From the NCBI GenBank assembly GCA_018292915.2, contig JACVVK020000327.1:682501-746500 (forward strand): DNA of 64,000 nt, given 5' to 3'. The notes under the pieces are model-generated. The model was not told where the DNA came from and did no database searches. It was given only the letters and a program-made list of their open reading frames with translations. The position numbers and the translations under genes were made by a program. This DNA comes from Batillaria attramentaria (taxonomy: Eukaryota > Mollusca > Gastropoda > Batillariidae). Shown piece after piece: positions 40,352-51,339 of the stretch (its first letter is position 1; each line of letters starts with the position of its first letter).

Positions 40352-40706
40352 CTTTTCACTACTGTACTTTTCGATGAAGATATGCACATGACTAAGAGTC
40401 GTGGGTTACATATTTCATGTAATTTCTCTTCGGGAAACACGTAGCTGGTATATAATACATGGGGGCCGCCAGTTTCAAAGCACCTTGATCAAAGGAGGTG
40501 TTTCGAAGCGACACCCAGCTGTAGATAGCGGGCTACAAGAACAGCTTGGCCAAGTCTGCTTGGCCTAGGGAACACGGGGAAGGGTTCCCAAGCGACAGAT
40601 TTTTTCAGTATTAGAGATTTTGTCATTTATTATCATTAAGAAAAGCTTTCGAAATGTCCAAAAGGAGCGTCACTTCATTCGAATTAAATACTGAGCTAAT
40701 TGTTCG

Positions 40707-40707
<1 letters not shown>

Positions 40708-40764
<57 letters not shown>

Positions 40765-40980
40765 CCTGATTCAGATATACCATTGCAGACAAAGGCACTG
40801 AAACAGTGGCAGATTACTTAACTGTGAAAGGCGTGACGGAAGAGGTTGATTTTCAGGTTGGATTTGAACTGGGATAGTGTGGGAAGAGCACGAATTTCGA
40901 CAGGCAGTAAGTTCCATTCCATACATACGGGACCAGAAAACTGAAAGGACGTTCGCCTGCGGTTTTCATGTTGAGCGTGG
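40708..40980 (-). mobile_element. LINE fragment: RT C-terminus plus (GT)n-bearing 3' UTR
   Basis: The minus strand encodes FSGPVCMEWNLLPVEIRALP and TLSQFKSNLKINLFRHAF then a stop. The UTR block CTGTTTCAGTGCCTTTG leads into (GT)n at 40708-40761. The same C-terminus/UTR/(GT)n order is at 48440-48800. Confidence 0.82.
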
Positions 40981-41054
40981 GACTGCTAGACGCTTTTCGT
41001 CAGCTCAGCCATCTCACATCTGTGGACTTTACTGAGCGAAATTCCAAACGCATG

Positions 41055-41505
41055 ATTTTTTGTTTTGTTTTGCTGCCCCAACTCTTTCGCCAGCTCCAGT
41101 GGCGTTCCTCCCAGGTCATGGGTGGAATCCACGGAGGGCTCGAAAGCTGGGGCAATTTTTATCATGCATGATGATGGAGATAATGATGATGGTAAGAGAT
41201 GCTATGGAGGTCCGTGTGATTTGGAATTGCTGGACAGAGCCGCATTCCACGCTTCCTGTCATAGACTATCCCGGCATTCCACATCATAAGACGTGTGATA
41301 CCAAGGGAAGCACCCCCAAAGTCACACCTGTGAAGTGGGTGAATCTCGGCTGTGTGGCAACAACTCCCCATTGGGCCCAGAGCACACCCGCTCTGGGTAG
41401 GAGCCGACCTAGGTAGGTAAAACCCCGCTTGTCTCGGCTGGGACTCGAACCCGGGTCTCCCGATCCATGGTCCGAAGCGCTAACCTCTACACCACGGGGG
41501 CCGGT
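41055..41505 (-). mobile_element. SINE family C, full-length
   Basis: The minus strand starts with the tRNA-like head CCGGCCCCCGTGGTGTAGAG and GGGTTCGAGTCCCAGC, runs through CACCCGCTCTGGGTAGG (inverted), CCACTTCACAGGTGTGAC and CATAGCATC to GGAGGAACGCCACTGGAG and an A-rich end. It is close kin of 46560-47060. Confidence 0.9.
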
Positions 41506-41839
41506 AAAAGCAGGATTTTCACTGACCTACTGTCGACGTCAGACTCTTGAGATCAGAGCGCAGACTTTAATACAAGATAAACATGCAAAGTACCCGCCAG
41601 CGACACTGCGCAAATTATATTTAAAACTCTTGAAACTCCTCGGGAGTCTCCGACCCTCACGTACACAAAGACGGGGCTACTGTCTGAATGGAAATCGTGA
41701 TTGGCTTTATTAGTCTGAGAAGGCTTGCATCTCGATCTACCCAGTTTCTTCCCCTGTCCGAAGCCAGACGGGACGTCTCTCTCTCGGGGCGCGTAATTTC
41801 TTTTCGCACACGATTTTCGCCCATCGTGCAACGGCTGAG

Positions 41840-41950
41840 AGCATACTGACTGACTGACTGAATAAATTTTATTGTGTCGGGCCGTTCACACGGGAAGCAC
41901 GCGAAGATATATGCGGGAATTACAACGCATGTGTAAATGAATATCTTGCT
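41840..41950 (-). mobile_element. LINE 3' terminus with (CAGT)n tail
   Basis: The minus strand reads GACACAATAAAATTTATTCA followed by (GTCA)n; AATAAA plus short-unit tail marks a retroposon end. Confidence 0.5.
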
Positions 41951-41961
41951 GGTGTTTTCAA

Positions 41962-42315
41962 AGGGGAGCCGGTGTCGTAGAATATTTCGGAACCAGGATA
42001 AATCGGAACCGGTTCCCCAAAATCCTAGGATATTTCGGAACCATTCCCATTTATCCCGCACAGAGTCAGGATAAATCGGAATGGTTCCGAAAATTCCTGC
42101 CACCAGGGCCAGGATAAATCGGAATGGTTCCCATTCGTCCGGTTCCGAAATATCCTGTGACACCGGGATAGCCGAATGGAGATCGTTGGACTTTCGTGCG
42201 TTCGAATCCCGACTGGGGCCAGTATTTGTGCTGGCCTTTTTCTCGTTCCCCCGTCTTTGATATCACCCATACGTGGTGGAAAAGGACGTTAAACTCCCAA
42301 ACACCCACCCACCAT
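41962..42315 (+). mobile_element. SINE family A split by a TIR element
   Basis: GGGGAGCCGG of the SINE head is at 41963-41972; the rest resumes at 42163 with GGATAGCCGAATGG, a shortened middle (GTTGGACTTTCGTGCGTTCG) and the complete body to CACCCACCC at about 42310. Confidence 0.85.
41973..42162. mobile_element. 190-bp TIR (MITE-like) element inside a SINE head
   Basis: Ends TGTCGTAGAATATTTCGGAA and the inverse of TGTCACAGGATATTTCGGAA. The inside holds repeated AGGATAAATCGGAA units. CCGG flanks both ends and fits a 4-bp target duplication. Non-coding. Confidence 0.82.
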
Positions 42316-42407
42316 CCCCTACCCCCGGTGTTTTGAAGGAGAAGGACCAGTATATGCCAAATGTTACAACACCAGTAAGAAGAGGTATGGTGCACTGTCC
42401 TTCAAAC

Positions 42408-42449
42408 GCGCGGCGTTAAGCCCTAACTAACTAACTAACTAACTAACTG
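42408..42449 (+). mobile_element. SINE family D tail with (CTAA)n
   Basis: GCGCGGCGTTAAGCCCTAA followed by six CTAA units; flanked by CTGTCCTTCAAA-type direct repeats at 42398-42407 and 42450-42459. Confidence 0.65.
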
Positions 42450-42454
42450 TCCTT

Positions 42455-42560
42455 CAAAAATGCAGCTTCCAAACTGTGGAACTATCGTGAAGGAGGCAGT
42501 CAGCATCACCGCATTTCGGAAGCGCCTGAAGACTCATCTCTTCAGTGAATCACCCCAGTA
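42455..42560 (+). mobile_element. LINE fragment, RT C-terminus
   Basis: ASKLWN, a frame slip, then AVSITAFRKRLKTHLFSESP and stop. Typical non-LTR ORF2 end. Confidence 0.65.
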
Positions 42561-42659
42561 ATCATCTGCACTTAAAAAAAAAACCAAAACACAACAAACT
42601 ATCTTAAAACAAACAAACAAACGAACAAACTCCATAAACGCCGTGAGCACTCAGAGGTG

Positions 42660-44619
42660 GAGCCGTACGGCATACCAAAGGCATTTCAAGAGCTGGCTTG
42701 TCCTTATCTTAGCCTTCGATGCTAAGTCAGAGACAGCACTGGATAGTGCCAGTTTTGTTGTGAGTGAGTGAGTGAGTTTTTAGGGCTTAAAGCCGCGCAG
42801 TTTTGTTGTAAAATATAGTCCCAAATATTTGTATGAATTGACCACTTCCAGTTGCTGATCACCGTAGTGCCATGACTCCCTAGAGCCCAGAAACCCCCCC
42901 CTTTCTGAATGCCATAACCTTTGTTTTGTTCAAATTTACGTTCATCTTAAATTCGGTCAGCAAACTCTTTCAGTATGTCTATTTGCCTCTGCAAGCCAAC
43001 ACTTGAAAATGACGTCAGCACAACATCATCTGCAAACAGCAGGATCAAGATCTGGATGATATCAGGTGTAAGTTGCACACCATGAATGCCCTGCTGGGCA
43101 ATTTCAATGGAGAGCTCATTGATGAAAAATGAAAACAATGTAGGGGAAAGAACACAGCCTTGTCTAACTCCAATAGGACAGTTGTACCAATCCGTAAGTG
43201 TATCATTACATCTGACACGTGACTTCACAGTGCTGTATATACTCTGTAACATTTTCAACATTTTTCCCCCAACACCAGCCTTTCTTAGAACATTTCACAA
43301 GATTCCCCTGTTCACAGTGTCAAATGCCTTTTTAAAGTCAACAAAGCATACATATAATTTTCCAGACCTTTTCAAAAGGTATCTTTGAACAATTGAGTAA
43401 AGGATAAATATGTTGTCAGTGGTTGAATGACCAGAGCGAAATCCACTTTGCTCTTCAACAATCTTACCATTATCTTCGGCCCATTTTGTCAGCCTTTTGT
43501 TCAGTATGTGAGTAAACGCTTTGCCAAGAGTGCTCAATAATGACACCCCTCTGTAATTGTCTGGGTTATCACGATCCCCACTCTTATGCAGTGGGACAAC
43601 AATAGCACCACTCCATGCCTCAGGGAACTGGGCGCTCTCGAAAATCTGATGAAAAAGTAACACCAAAAAGGGTATAATAACTTCAGCGGAGTTTTTCAAC
43701 ATTTCAGCAAGAATCATATCTGGGCCAGATGCCTTTCCTGCCTTCAGATGATTAATTGCGCTGCGTATCTCTTCACGAGTAATTGGCTGGTCCAGACTCT
43801 GGACAGATAGCGCATCTACGTCATTCCCAAACATGTCATGGTTTTCAGGTACACTACGTTCCGCATCTCCTTCAAACACTGTCTGGAAATGCTGAACCCA
43901 TTGTACACAGTCAATGTTTGGTTCACGCAGAGAAACTTGATGCAAAGATTTTACCTCTGACCAGAAAGCTTGGGGGTTGTTTTTCTTTGAAAGTAAAGAG
44001 TTTATTTTATCAGTTCTATACTGTTTACGCTTCTCTTTAAGCAGCTTCCTATACTGTCAACATAGTTTTTTCGATCCAAATCCGCCTTCGAACGACGGAA
44101 TTTTCTGAAAAATCTGCGTGCTTCCCTCTTTGCCTGCAAGCAGTCATTATCAAACCACTTACTTCTTCTCGTACATCCCTTGCGTACCTGACGCTTCATA
44201 CAGTCTGAGGCAAGGAGTAGACCAGAAGTCAAACAAGCAACAGCATCATCAACCGAGGTGGAGACCATACCGACTGCGTCTGAAAGCAGTTTGTGAAATT
44301 CTTCACCAGCTATAGCTTCCAAAAACTCACCTCTCTTACGGTCATCCCACCTGAGTTTTTCAACAGTGCCTGTGACCTTCTGCCCTTCATCATTACCTGG
44401 ATTCAGGGTAAGTTCCACTGGTAAGTGTTTAGATTCGAGGCGTTCTGCAACTACAAGATGCATCTGAGTACAACACAAATCTCTGGAGCAGATATAATAA
44501 TCAACAGTACTGCTTCCGGACGAACACACATATGTATAGTGACCCTGTTCATCTCCCGCACATGCCCCATTTAAAATATTAAAGTCGCAAGCTGCACACA
44601 GTTCTAAAAGCAATCTACC

Positions 44620-44635
<16 letters not shown>
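42660..44635 (-). mobile_element. LINE with endonuclease C-end, RT domain and tail; frame-broken
   Basis: The minus strand gives an endonuclease end (FNILNG, YTYVCSSGSSTVDYYICS, 44625-44440), a linker, and an RT: ASGPDMILAEMLKN, AIVVPLHKSGDRDNPDNYRG, EQSGFRSGHSTTDNIF, LYVCFVDFKKAFDTV, then after a break IGVRQGCVLSPTLFSFFIN and LILLFADDVVL. After it come FKMNVNLNKTKVMAF and VNSYKYLGLYF. Frames are split near 44040, 43280 and 42950. The 5' end stops at an (AG)n run (44624-44660). A 36-bp element interrupts the tail at 42762-42797. Confidence 0.93.
42762..42797 (-). mobile_element. 36-bp family D micro-insertion with 12-bp target duplication
   Basis: The minus strand reads CGCGGCTTTAAGCCCTAAAA then (ACTC)n. 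CAGTTTTGTTGT is present immediately on both sides (42750-42761 and 42798-42809). Removing one copy plus the insert restores the LINE reading. Confidence 0.85.
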
Positions 44636-44663
<28 letters not shown>

Positions 44664-44848
44664 GTCTCATTTCTCTGTTCCTGTTTAATTTCATACCCTA
44701 CAAAGAAATGACATCTATAGCCATGAAACAAAGTTTCACACCCTTTAGACGCAAGATGCGCTGTCTTTTGAGACCTGGAGCAATTTAACATAGACAAGAG
44801 ATGTTCTACGGAAATGTACAGGCGGGTACAGGGGTGGGTGTGGTGTGG

Positions 44849-45005
44849 GGTGGGTGTTTGGGGGTTTAACGTCCTTTTCCACCACATAGGGTGATATCAA
44901 AGACGGGGCAACGATGAAAAAGCCAACACAAATATTTGGCCCCAGCGGGGATCGAACTCACGACCCGAGCATTAGAAGTCCAACGCTCTACCATTCGACC
45001 ACCAC
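44849..45005 (-). mobile_element. SINE family A, nearly full-length
   Basis: Minus-strand head GTGGTCGAATGGTAGAGCG, box B GTTCGATCCCCG and complete body with GGGTGGGTG tail side. Confidence 0.9.
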
Positions 45006-45385
45006 AGGCGGGTACAGACAGACAGGCTGACATGCAGAGACGCAGAGACAGCAAACGTCTCATAGTCCCCTATCTGTGTGGCAGGCTGGGCAGAACTGAT
45101 GTGTGCAAAAGATCACTTGCAAACGCTCGGGTTTCGGAAGGAAAGAAATCAATGTGGCGTTAAACTGTAAAGTCGTGCCGCGGATAATTTCAGGTTATAA
45201 GCATTTTACTTGTCGCGGTGTGGATTTTCGCTGTCAAGCCGGATACAGATCAGACTGCTGCAGAAACCGCATCATTTTGTCACCGCGACCTTCCTCCTCG
45301 CGCCGCCCCCACCCCCACCTATTTTTATTGTGGGAAATTATCGGCTACTGCTGCATCGACTGCATCATACCGAACCCCCCATTCC

Positions 45386-45431
45386 GCACACACACACACA
45401 CACACACACCCAGACAAACACACACACCCAG

Positions 45432-45469
<38 letters not shown>

Positions 45470-45524
45470 TATTTTCCAAGGATGAGAGAACAGACGCACA
45501 GGTCTCTCTTACTGTCTGTCCTTG

Positions 45525-45560
<36 letters not shown>

Positions 45561-45582
45561 TCTCACGCACGCACGCACGCGT

Positions 45583-45650
<68 letters not shown>

Positions 45651-45661
45651 GTGCGCGCGCG
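45386..45661. repeat. AC-rich compound microsatellite cluster
   Basis: Three AC arrays (45388-45469, 45527-45557, 45585-45636) with ACCC, GCAC and (GC)n variants. Confidence 0.95.
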
Positions 45662-46247
45662 CACTTTTGTTTTGTAGAAGCTGTTTTCCGGTTCACTACA
45701 GCAGTGTAATTCGAACATTCTTTGCCGTTCTGAATAATTGAATCGCCACATGGAAGCCCCTCATGGAAGGCATGTGGATATCTTTTTTCCTCGGCTTATG
45801 CCAGTAATCGTGTAGCATTCTGCACTGCAGAGTAGGTTATTGCACTCCCGCTCTGCACACTGACTCTGCGGACAGTCGACGCCAATCCGACGAACACATT
45901 TGTTGTTGGCTTTTCTTAGTCTCGTGACACACGGGAAACGTTTCTGTCCGAAGTGATTTTGATGAGTGATTTTGTCATGATAAACAAATCCGTTATTCAT
46001 GGACAGGCAGAAAATCCCTTCATAACCAATCATAATAAAAACAGAATTATTGTGTGTCTTCGTCTAATTTTCCCCTACATATGCTGACACAGGGATAAAT
46101 TCGACATTGACACATTTCGTACCACGTTTCTGACTTTTTTTTCGGTTTTAGCCCTGTATGAGAAAGTCAGGCAAGACTAATGGTTCCTTGACGGCTGTCA
46201 CAGCAGCAAACACGAGTATAACCAAAGTGCAACACTTCCACAGAGTC
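45662..46247. other. intergenic; one Cys-rich minus-strand open frame
   Basis: The only notable item is a 90-residue minus-strand frame (46033-45761) with nine Cys, including DCPQSQCAERECNNLLC. No splice context or homologue is recognised. Otherwise nothing was seen. Confidence 0.45.
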
Positions 46248-46427
46248 AGGGGAGCCGGGGTGGCCGAATGGTAGAGCGCTGGACTTTCAATGCTCGGGTC
46301 GTGAGTTCGAATCCCGGGGTGGGGCCAAATATTTGTGCTGGCTTTCTCATCGTTGTCCCGTCTTTGATATCAATCCCACGTAAGTGGTGGAAAAGGACGT
46401 TAAACTCCCAAACACCCACCCACCCCA
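46248..46427 (+). mobile_element. SINE family A, full-length
   Basis: GGGGAGCCGGGGTGGCCGAA head, GAGTTCGAATCCCGG box B, complete body and (CCCA)n tail. Confidence 0.93.
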
Positions 46428-46559
46428 CTGAGTCAAATTCAAATCCATTGTAGACATAAATTAATTATGATTTTTTTTTGATTGAGGCTTCCGGTGCACA
46501 ACACCAGACTTACTTGCCAGGAAATGCGTTCATAAAAATGGAACAAATCAGTCTCGGTT

Positions 46560-47060
46560 TTTTTTTTTTTTTTTTTTTTGCTGCCCCAACTCTTTGCCAG
46601 CTCCAGTGGTGTTCCTCCCAGGTCATGGGTGGAACCCACGGAGGACTCGGAAGCTGGGACAATTTTTATTATGCATGATGATGGAAATGAGGATGATAGT
46701 AAGATGATGCTATGGAGGTCCGTGTGGTTTGGGACTGCGGGACAGGGCCGCATTCCACGCTTCCTGTCATAAATATCCCGGCATTAACCAGGCCCGGGAA
46801 CTACGGCACCTGCGGTGCCGGCCGTGTAATCATCCACATCATAAGACGTGTCATACCAAGGGAAGCACCCACAAAGTCGCACCCGTGAAGTGGGTGAAAC
46901 TCGGCTGTGTGGCAACAGCCTCCCCATTGGGCCCATAGCACACCCGCTCTGCGTAGGAGCCGACCTAGGTAGAAAAAATCCAGCTTGCCTCGGCTGGGAC
47001 TCGAACCCGGGTCTCCCGGTCCATGATCCGAAGTGCTAACCACTACACTACGGGGGCCGG
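46560..47060 (-). mobile_element. SINE family C, full-length with 12-bp target duplication
   Basis: A 501-bp copy: poly-T at left (A tail on the minus strand), tRNA-like head at right ending GCCCCCGTAGTGTAGTGG in minus reading. TCAGTCTCGGTT is repeated at 46548-46559 and 47061-47072. Confidence 0.93.
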
Positions 47061-47072
47061 TCAGTCTCGGTT

Positions 47073-48439
47073 CTTGATCAGGGCAAGAGCAGAATGACCA
47101 GAAACCGCGTTGTCATGTCCTTTTTTGTGCGTATCAAACAAACAAGCAAACCTTCTGCTAGTCTTCGATACCGACTTTCTCTCCCTTTTCTCCTTGCACT
47201 CAACTTTAAAAAACAAAACAAAAAAACAACAAAAAAACAAAAAAAAAACCCACAACAACAGCCAAACAAACAAACACATGCAAAACACTAGATTTGTATT
47301 TACTGAATCTTGCTCACTGGTTAACGCCGTATGTACTCGTCAGGAAAAAAAAACGAAATAAAAAAGAAAGAAGGAACGACAGACAGACAGACAAGAACTT
47401 AAGAAAGAAAGAAAGAAAGAAAGACAGACAGAGGCAGAAAGACACAAAGAAAGGGAAAAAAAGAAAGAAAGACAGAAACAAAGCAATAAGGTAGGAGAAG
47501 AAAGAAGAAATGAAAGAAAAACTTATTCGTCCAAGAACTTCATTTGCGTCTCAGTGTAACCTCAGTTTGCTACGAATCCTCAGCCTCTCTGACAAAAGAG
47601 CTCTTCGGCATTTTCACTCGGTGAATGAGTTCCCCTGACGTGAATTTGACAGCAGATTTAGGATTCTGCATTTCTCAACATCGCTTCTCTTCTGCGCATT
47701 CAGGCACACTTGATTTTGTAAAGCGGGTGAGATGACATGATCACTCAGGGTTCAAGCGAGCAAACGACATACTCCTTCACCCATGAAGAAGAGCCACACA
47801 GCACAATTAGGGTGTCAGCCAAAATGGCGGGTAGTTTTTTTCCCCAGTGCTGCATCCATTCAAAATGGTCTGGCGACAACGGCATTCACGTAAAGCCAAA
47901 ATGTCTGAAACAAATTTTACAGCATCTCATCTGTACGATGTGCGTATAGTAATATTTTTAACGTTGTTTTCCGGTTGATCAACCGCCCCTTTCTTGCACA
48001 CCGGCCGACCGAATTGCAGTGGACAGTACACGGCGCTACACGCCGAGGGTTTTGACCAAAGAAACTTTGTCAACTTTAAATTAATTGTCACTTGTTGTGG
48101 TAGTCAAGCCTTTGGTTGGCATGTTGAGCCTTCGTGAGTGTGTGAGAGCTTCCTGTAAACAAATACATTTGAGAACTAGTGATCTACCGCAAGTACGGGT
48201 TTAAATGTCCGCTCTGTCTCAGTTGCGGTGAGGTTGCCCCCCCCCCCCCCTTCCAGGGCTTCGACCGCCTCTTCCCACTCTGTGACAGTTTTTCTGGCCA
48301 TTTTGAGGGAGCGAGTACCATCCCCCCCCCCCAAACAACACCAACAACAGCAACAACAACAACAACACCAACAACAACACCAACAAAAAAATATAAAAAA
48401 CACCCCCCCCCCCCCCCCAAAGCACATAACCCAAGCGCA
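47073..48439. other. intergenic, simple-sequence rich
   Basis: A-rich (47205-47280) and (GAAA)n/(GACA)n tracts (47380-47520), then (CAA)n and poly-C runs at 48236-48418. No gene recognised. Confidence 0.6.
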
Positions 48440-48665
48440 ACATGAAAACCGCAGGCGAACGCTCCTTCAGTTTTTTTTACCCCAAATGTTTGGAACTCGC
48501 TGCCGGTCCAAATTCGTGAACTTCCCACACTGTCCCAGTTCAAATTGAACCTGAAAACCCATCTCTTCCGTCAGGCCTTTCACACTTTGACTTATGAGTA
48601 GTCTGCCATTGTTTCAGTGCCTTTGACTGCAATTGTTCATGTGCATCAGGCCGGGTTGTGCATGT

Positions 48666-48732
<67 letters not shown>

Positions 48733-48800
48733 CGCTATGAGTTGCTTCCCTGTGAGATTAAGCGCTAAACAAGTACTATTCATTATTATTATTATATCAA
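48440..48800 (+). mobile_element. LINE fragment: RT C-terminus plus (GT)n-bearing 3' UTR and terminus
   Basis: NVWNSLPVQIRELPTLSQFK and LNLKTHLFRQAFHTLTYE then TAG at 48598-48600. The UTR has TTTCAGTGCCTTTGACTGCA, (GT)31 (48669-48730), then AGCGCTATGAGTTGC...AAGCGCTAAACAAGTACTAT and (TTA)n. It is a sibling of the element at 40708-40980. Confidence 0.85.
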
Positions 48801-49337
48801 AACTAAAATGTAATGACATGTGCATGCTAAGATTTCAACCAAACGGGTTTGCCTGAGAGCAAGCGTCGTCGAAAAACCTTTGAATCCTGCTAGCACCGCA
48901 AAAAAATTATCCGCAGTCTTGCGTAACCCCCGTGCGGAGGAGGCAGTCACGAAATTACCACTTTCGTCTCTTTCTCGGAAAGAAATCGGTGAGATGCATG
49001 ACTCGATTCGGTGATGGGTGCCTGGCGATGACAGCGTGATCTGTTGAGTGCACGGCTGTTTCCAATCTCCTCTCCATATTGCCATGCTGACGGCCGAGTG
49101 GTCTAAAGTCACATGCTAACATGGCGTAAGCGGCATGGGTCTTATGGTTAGAATTTAAACCGCTTTTGCCGTTTGAGGGTTTAATGGTGGCCTGCGTTTA
49201 GTCCAGCGATATACAAAACGCTGGGAGTGGCTCTCCATTAGGAGCGTGTCCTTAATCTCCTCCCCATCCACACCAGAACCTCCCCCCCCCCTTCCTCCCT
49301 CTGCACCCGCATGCACGCAATTACGCAGGTGCGCACG

Positions 49338-49355
49338 TTCACACACACACACACA

Positions 49356-49414
<59 letters not shown>

Positions 49415-49433
49415 GCACGCACGCACGCACGCA
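49338..49433. repeat. (AC)n-(GCAC)n microsatellite
   Basis: About 35 AC units with one AGAC step, then six GCAC units. Confidence 0.95.
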
Positions 49434-49486
49434 CACCACTGCGTAATCTTCTCAGGCTTTCACGTCTCTTGAAGGCTTATGACAAT

Positions 49487-49563
49487 TAGGGTGTGGTCAT
49501 CGATAATAGCGTAAGTCTGAAAATTCAGGACTGACACTGTTTCATCGGCGACCACACCCTATT
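49487..49563. repeat. 77-bp hairpin, MITE-like
   Basis: AGGGTGTGGTCATCGAT at the left is the inverse of ATCGGCGACCACACCCT at the right with two mismatches; about 40 bp between. Confidence 0.6.
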
Positions 49564-49670
49564 TCTAGTCTGATCGGATTGAAGTATTTAACAGTTATTT
49601 AAAGCGACAGTTGCTACGTGGGCTGGGGCGCGTTCCTCCGATTCTTGGTATTGCTCATAAAATAATGTGC

Positions 49671-49995
49671 TTTGGAAATGTTGAGCTCCCAAAATTAAAA
49701 AGAAAATAAATGCAATTCTAAAATTCCGAAAGTTCAATTGCTAAGCTGGCCCTTCGCACCACGATGTGTGAAAGAATGTGTGTGACTGATTCACGTGGGC
49801 GTGCGTGTAGGTTTTAGCTCGCGGCGCTTTGAGTCAAATATTTGGGATAAAGCCCCTATATTAATAATAATAATAATTGTATTTTGTGTGGGCGCTTTAT
49901 CCCAATTTCTTGAATTGGCTCATAGCGCCGCAAGCTGAACCCAACATGAACGCTCACACAAAATTCAGCATCCACAATTCCAAAATTTAATCACC
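49671..49995. mobile_element. two SINE family B 3' parts, tail to tail
   Basis: A plus-strand copy (49671-49876) and a minus-strand copy (49877-49995) meet at their shared (TAA)n tails. Each shows AATGCAATTCTAAA-type or inverse blocks and the GCGGCGCTTTGAG block. Both lack heads. Confidence 0.85.
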
Positions 49996-50021
49996 TGAGA
50001 GAGAGAGGGGGGGGGGTGGGG

Positions 50022-50075
<54 letters not shown>

Positions 50076-50165
50076 CAGACTCGGACTTTTGATTGTTTAG
50101 ACATTTGTCCATAACAATGGAGTGAGTATGGTGAAGTTTACACAGAGTCATGCCTTATCGTAACA

Positions 50166-50232
<67 letters not shown>

Positions 50233-50233
50233 C

Positions 50234-50264
<31 letters not shown>
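49996..50264. repeat. (AG)n, poly-G and (AC)n cluster
   Basis: AG/G-rich at 49997-50068, (AC)n at 50168-50231 and (GA)n at 50238-50264. Confidence 0.95.
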
Positions 50265-50734
50265 ATCTCCGAATGTCAGAAGGGACTTGGGGACACAATT
50301 ACGTAGCTTGACATTGCCGATTTCGGAGACAGGAAAGAGAAGTCCATGGCAATCATACGTCGCCGCTTTTCCTCCCGCGCAATCATTAGAAACGACCGGA
50401 AGACTTCACTGAGGAGGAAAATGAAAGGGACACATAGGTCGGCGACTGGTTAAGGGGGGAGGAGGAAGAAAAGAGCAGAGATCAGGTGTTAGCGTACGAA
50501 TGTAGGCTAACGAGAGGTTGAAAGAAAGAAAATAATTGCCTTTTTTTTTATTACAGTCAGTTAACGCCGCGGCACAGCTTCTGCACTTTCTCACTTTTAA
50601 AGTTACATACCGCAGCTTGATCAACCCCCCACTCTGTCAAACAAGATGGCCACCAGCCCAATACATGTATGTTGTTTCCATTTAATCACCTGCTGTCGTC
50701 ACGGTCGTTCTTTTGTAATGCCATGTATTCGGGA

Positions 50735-50818
<84 letters not shown>

Positions 50819-50819
50819 G
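50735..50819. repeat. (AC)n-(AG)n compound microsatellite
   Basis: About 27 AC then 13 AG units, the same order as at 452-528. Confidence 0.96.
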
Positions 50820-50884
50820 GCACTCACTGAGGAGGAACTATGCGTTCGGCGCACCATACATGTCAGCATCGATGACGCACATTT

Positions 50885-51040
50885 TCTTACGTCATTGTCA
50901 GAGTTACACTTGCAAAATCGTCTCTGCGGGAGATCGGCAGTGACGTGCGTTTGTACCACAGATGCTTGCTCATAAACGTGGAAAATTTAGCCCGTCCTAT
51001 GATGCTGTTTCCATTACTACGGAAAACAACATAAAAAGTG
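50885..51040 (-). repeat. hairpin-bearing repeat family, copy 2
   Basis: The minus strand reads TTTTTATGTTGTTTTCCGTA, GTAATGGAAACAGCATCATA, GGACGGGCTAAATTTTCCAC and GCAAGTGTAACTCTGAC. The central palindrome is intact. Confidence 0.6.
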
Positions 51041-51339
51041 TTTCGCACAGACGCCGCCACTGTCGAGCAAGTGGTCTTCCCAAAGGCTATCTTAGAGCTC
51101 GGTAAACTTGTAATGTTGCCATCGACCCCATAAGACCTGTACTCCCTGCTCGACTTTACATGTAGCACGCATCGTGTCCAGTATGATAGTCTGCTCCTCA
51201 CAAACTTGTGACGTCTCTTTAGACGGTCACCCGGATGTGCCTGTAAACACTGGATTTCACCATGTCGTCAGTTAGTATTGCTTCAGCGTTAGCTGTGCCA
51301 ATACTTCACACGCATGCTAGGCGTGAAAATCGTAAGTAA

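Noticed and set aside
45103..45741. Long His/Thr-rich open frames over AC repeats (also VCVC/HTHT frames elsewhere)
   Set aside because: Translations of dinucleotide microsatellites in all frames.
48792..49112. Open frames on both strands near 48.8-49.1 kb
   Set aside because: No recognisable motif, and codon pattern not convincing on either strand.
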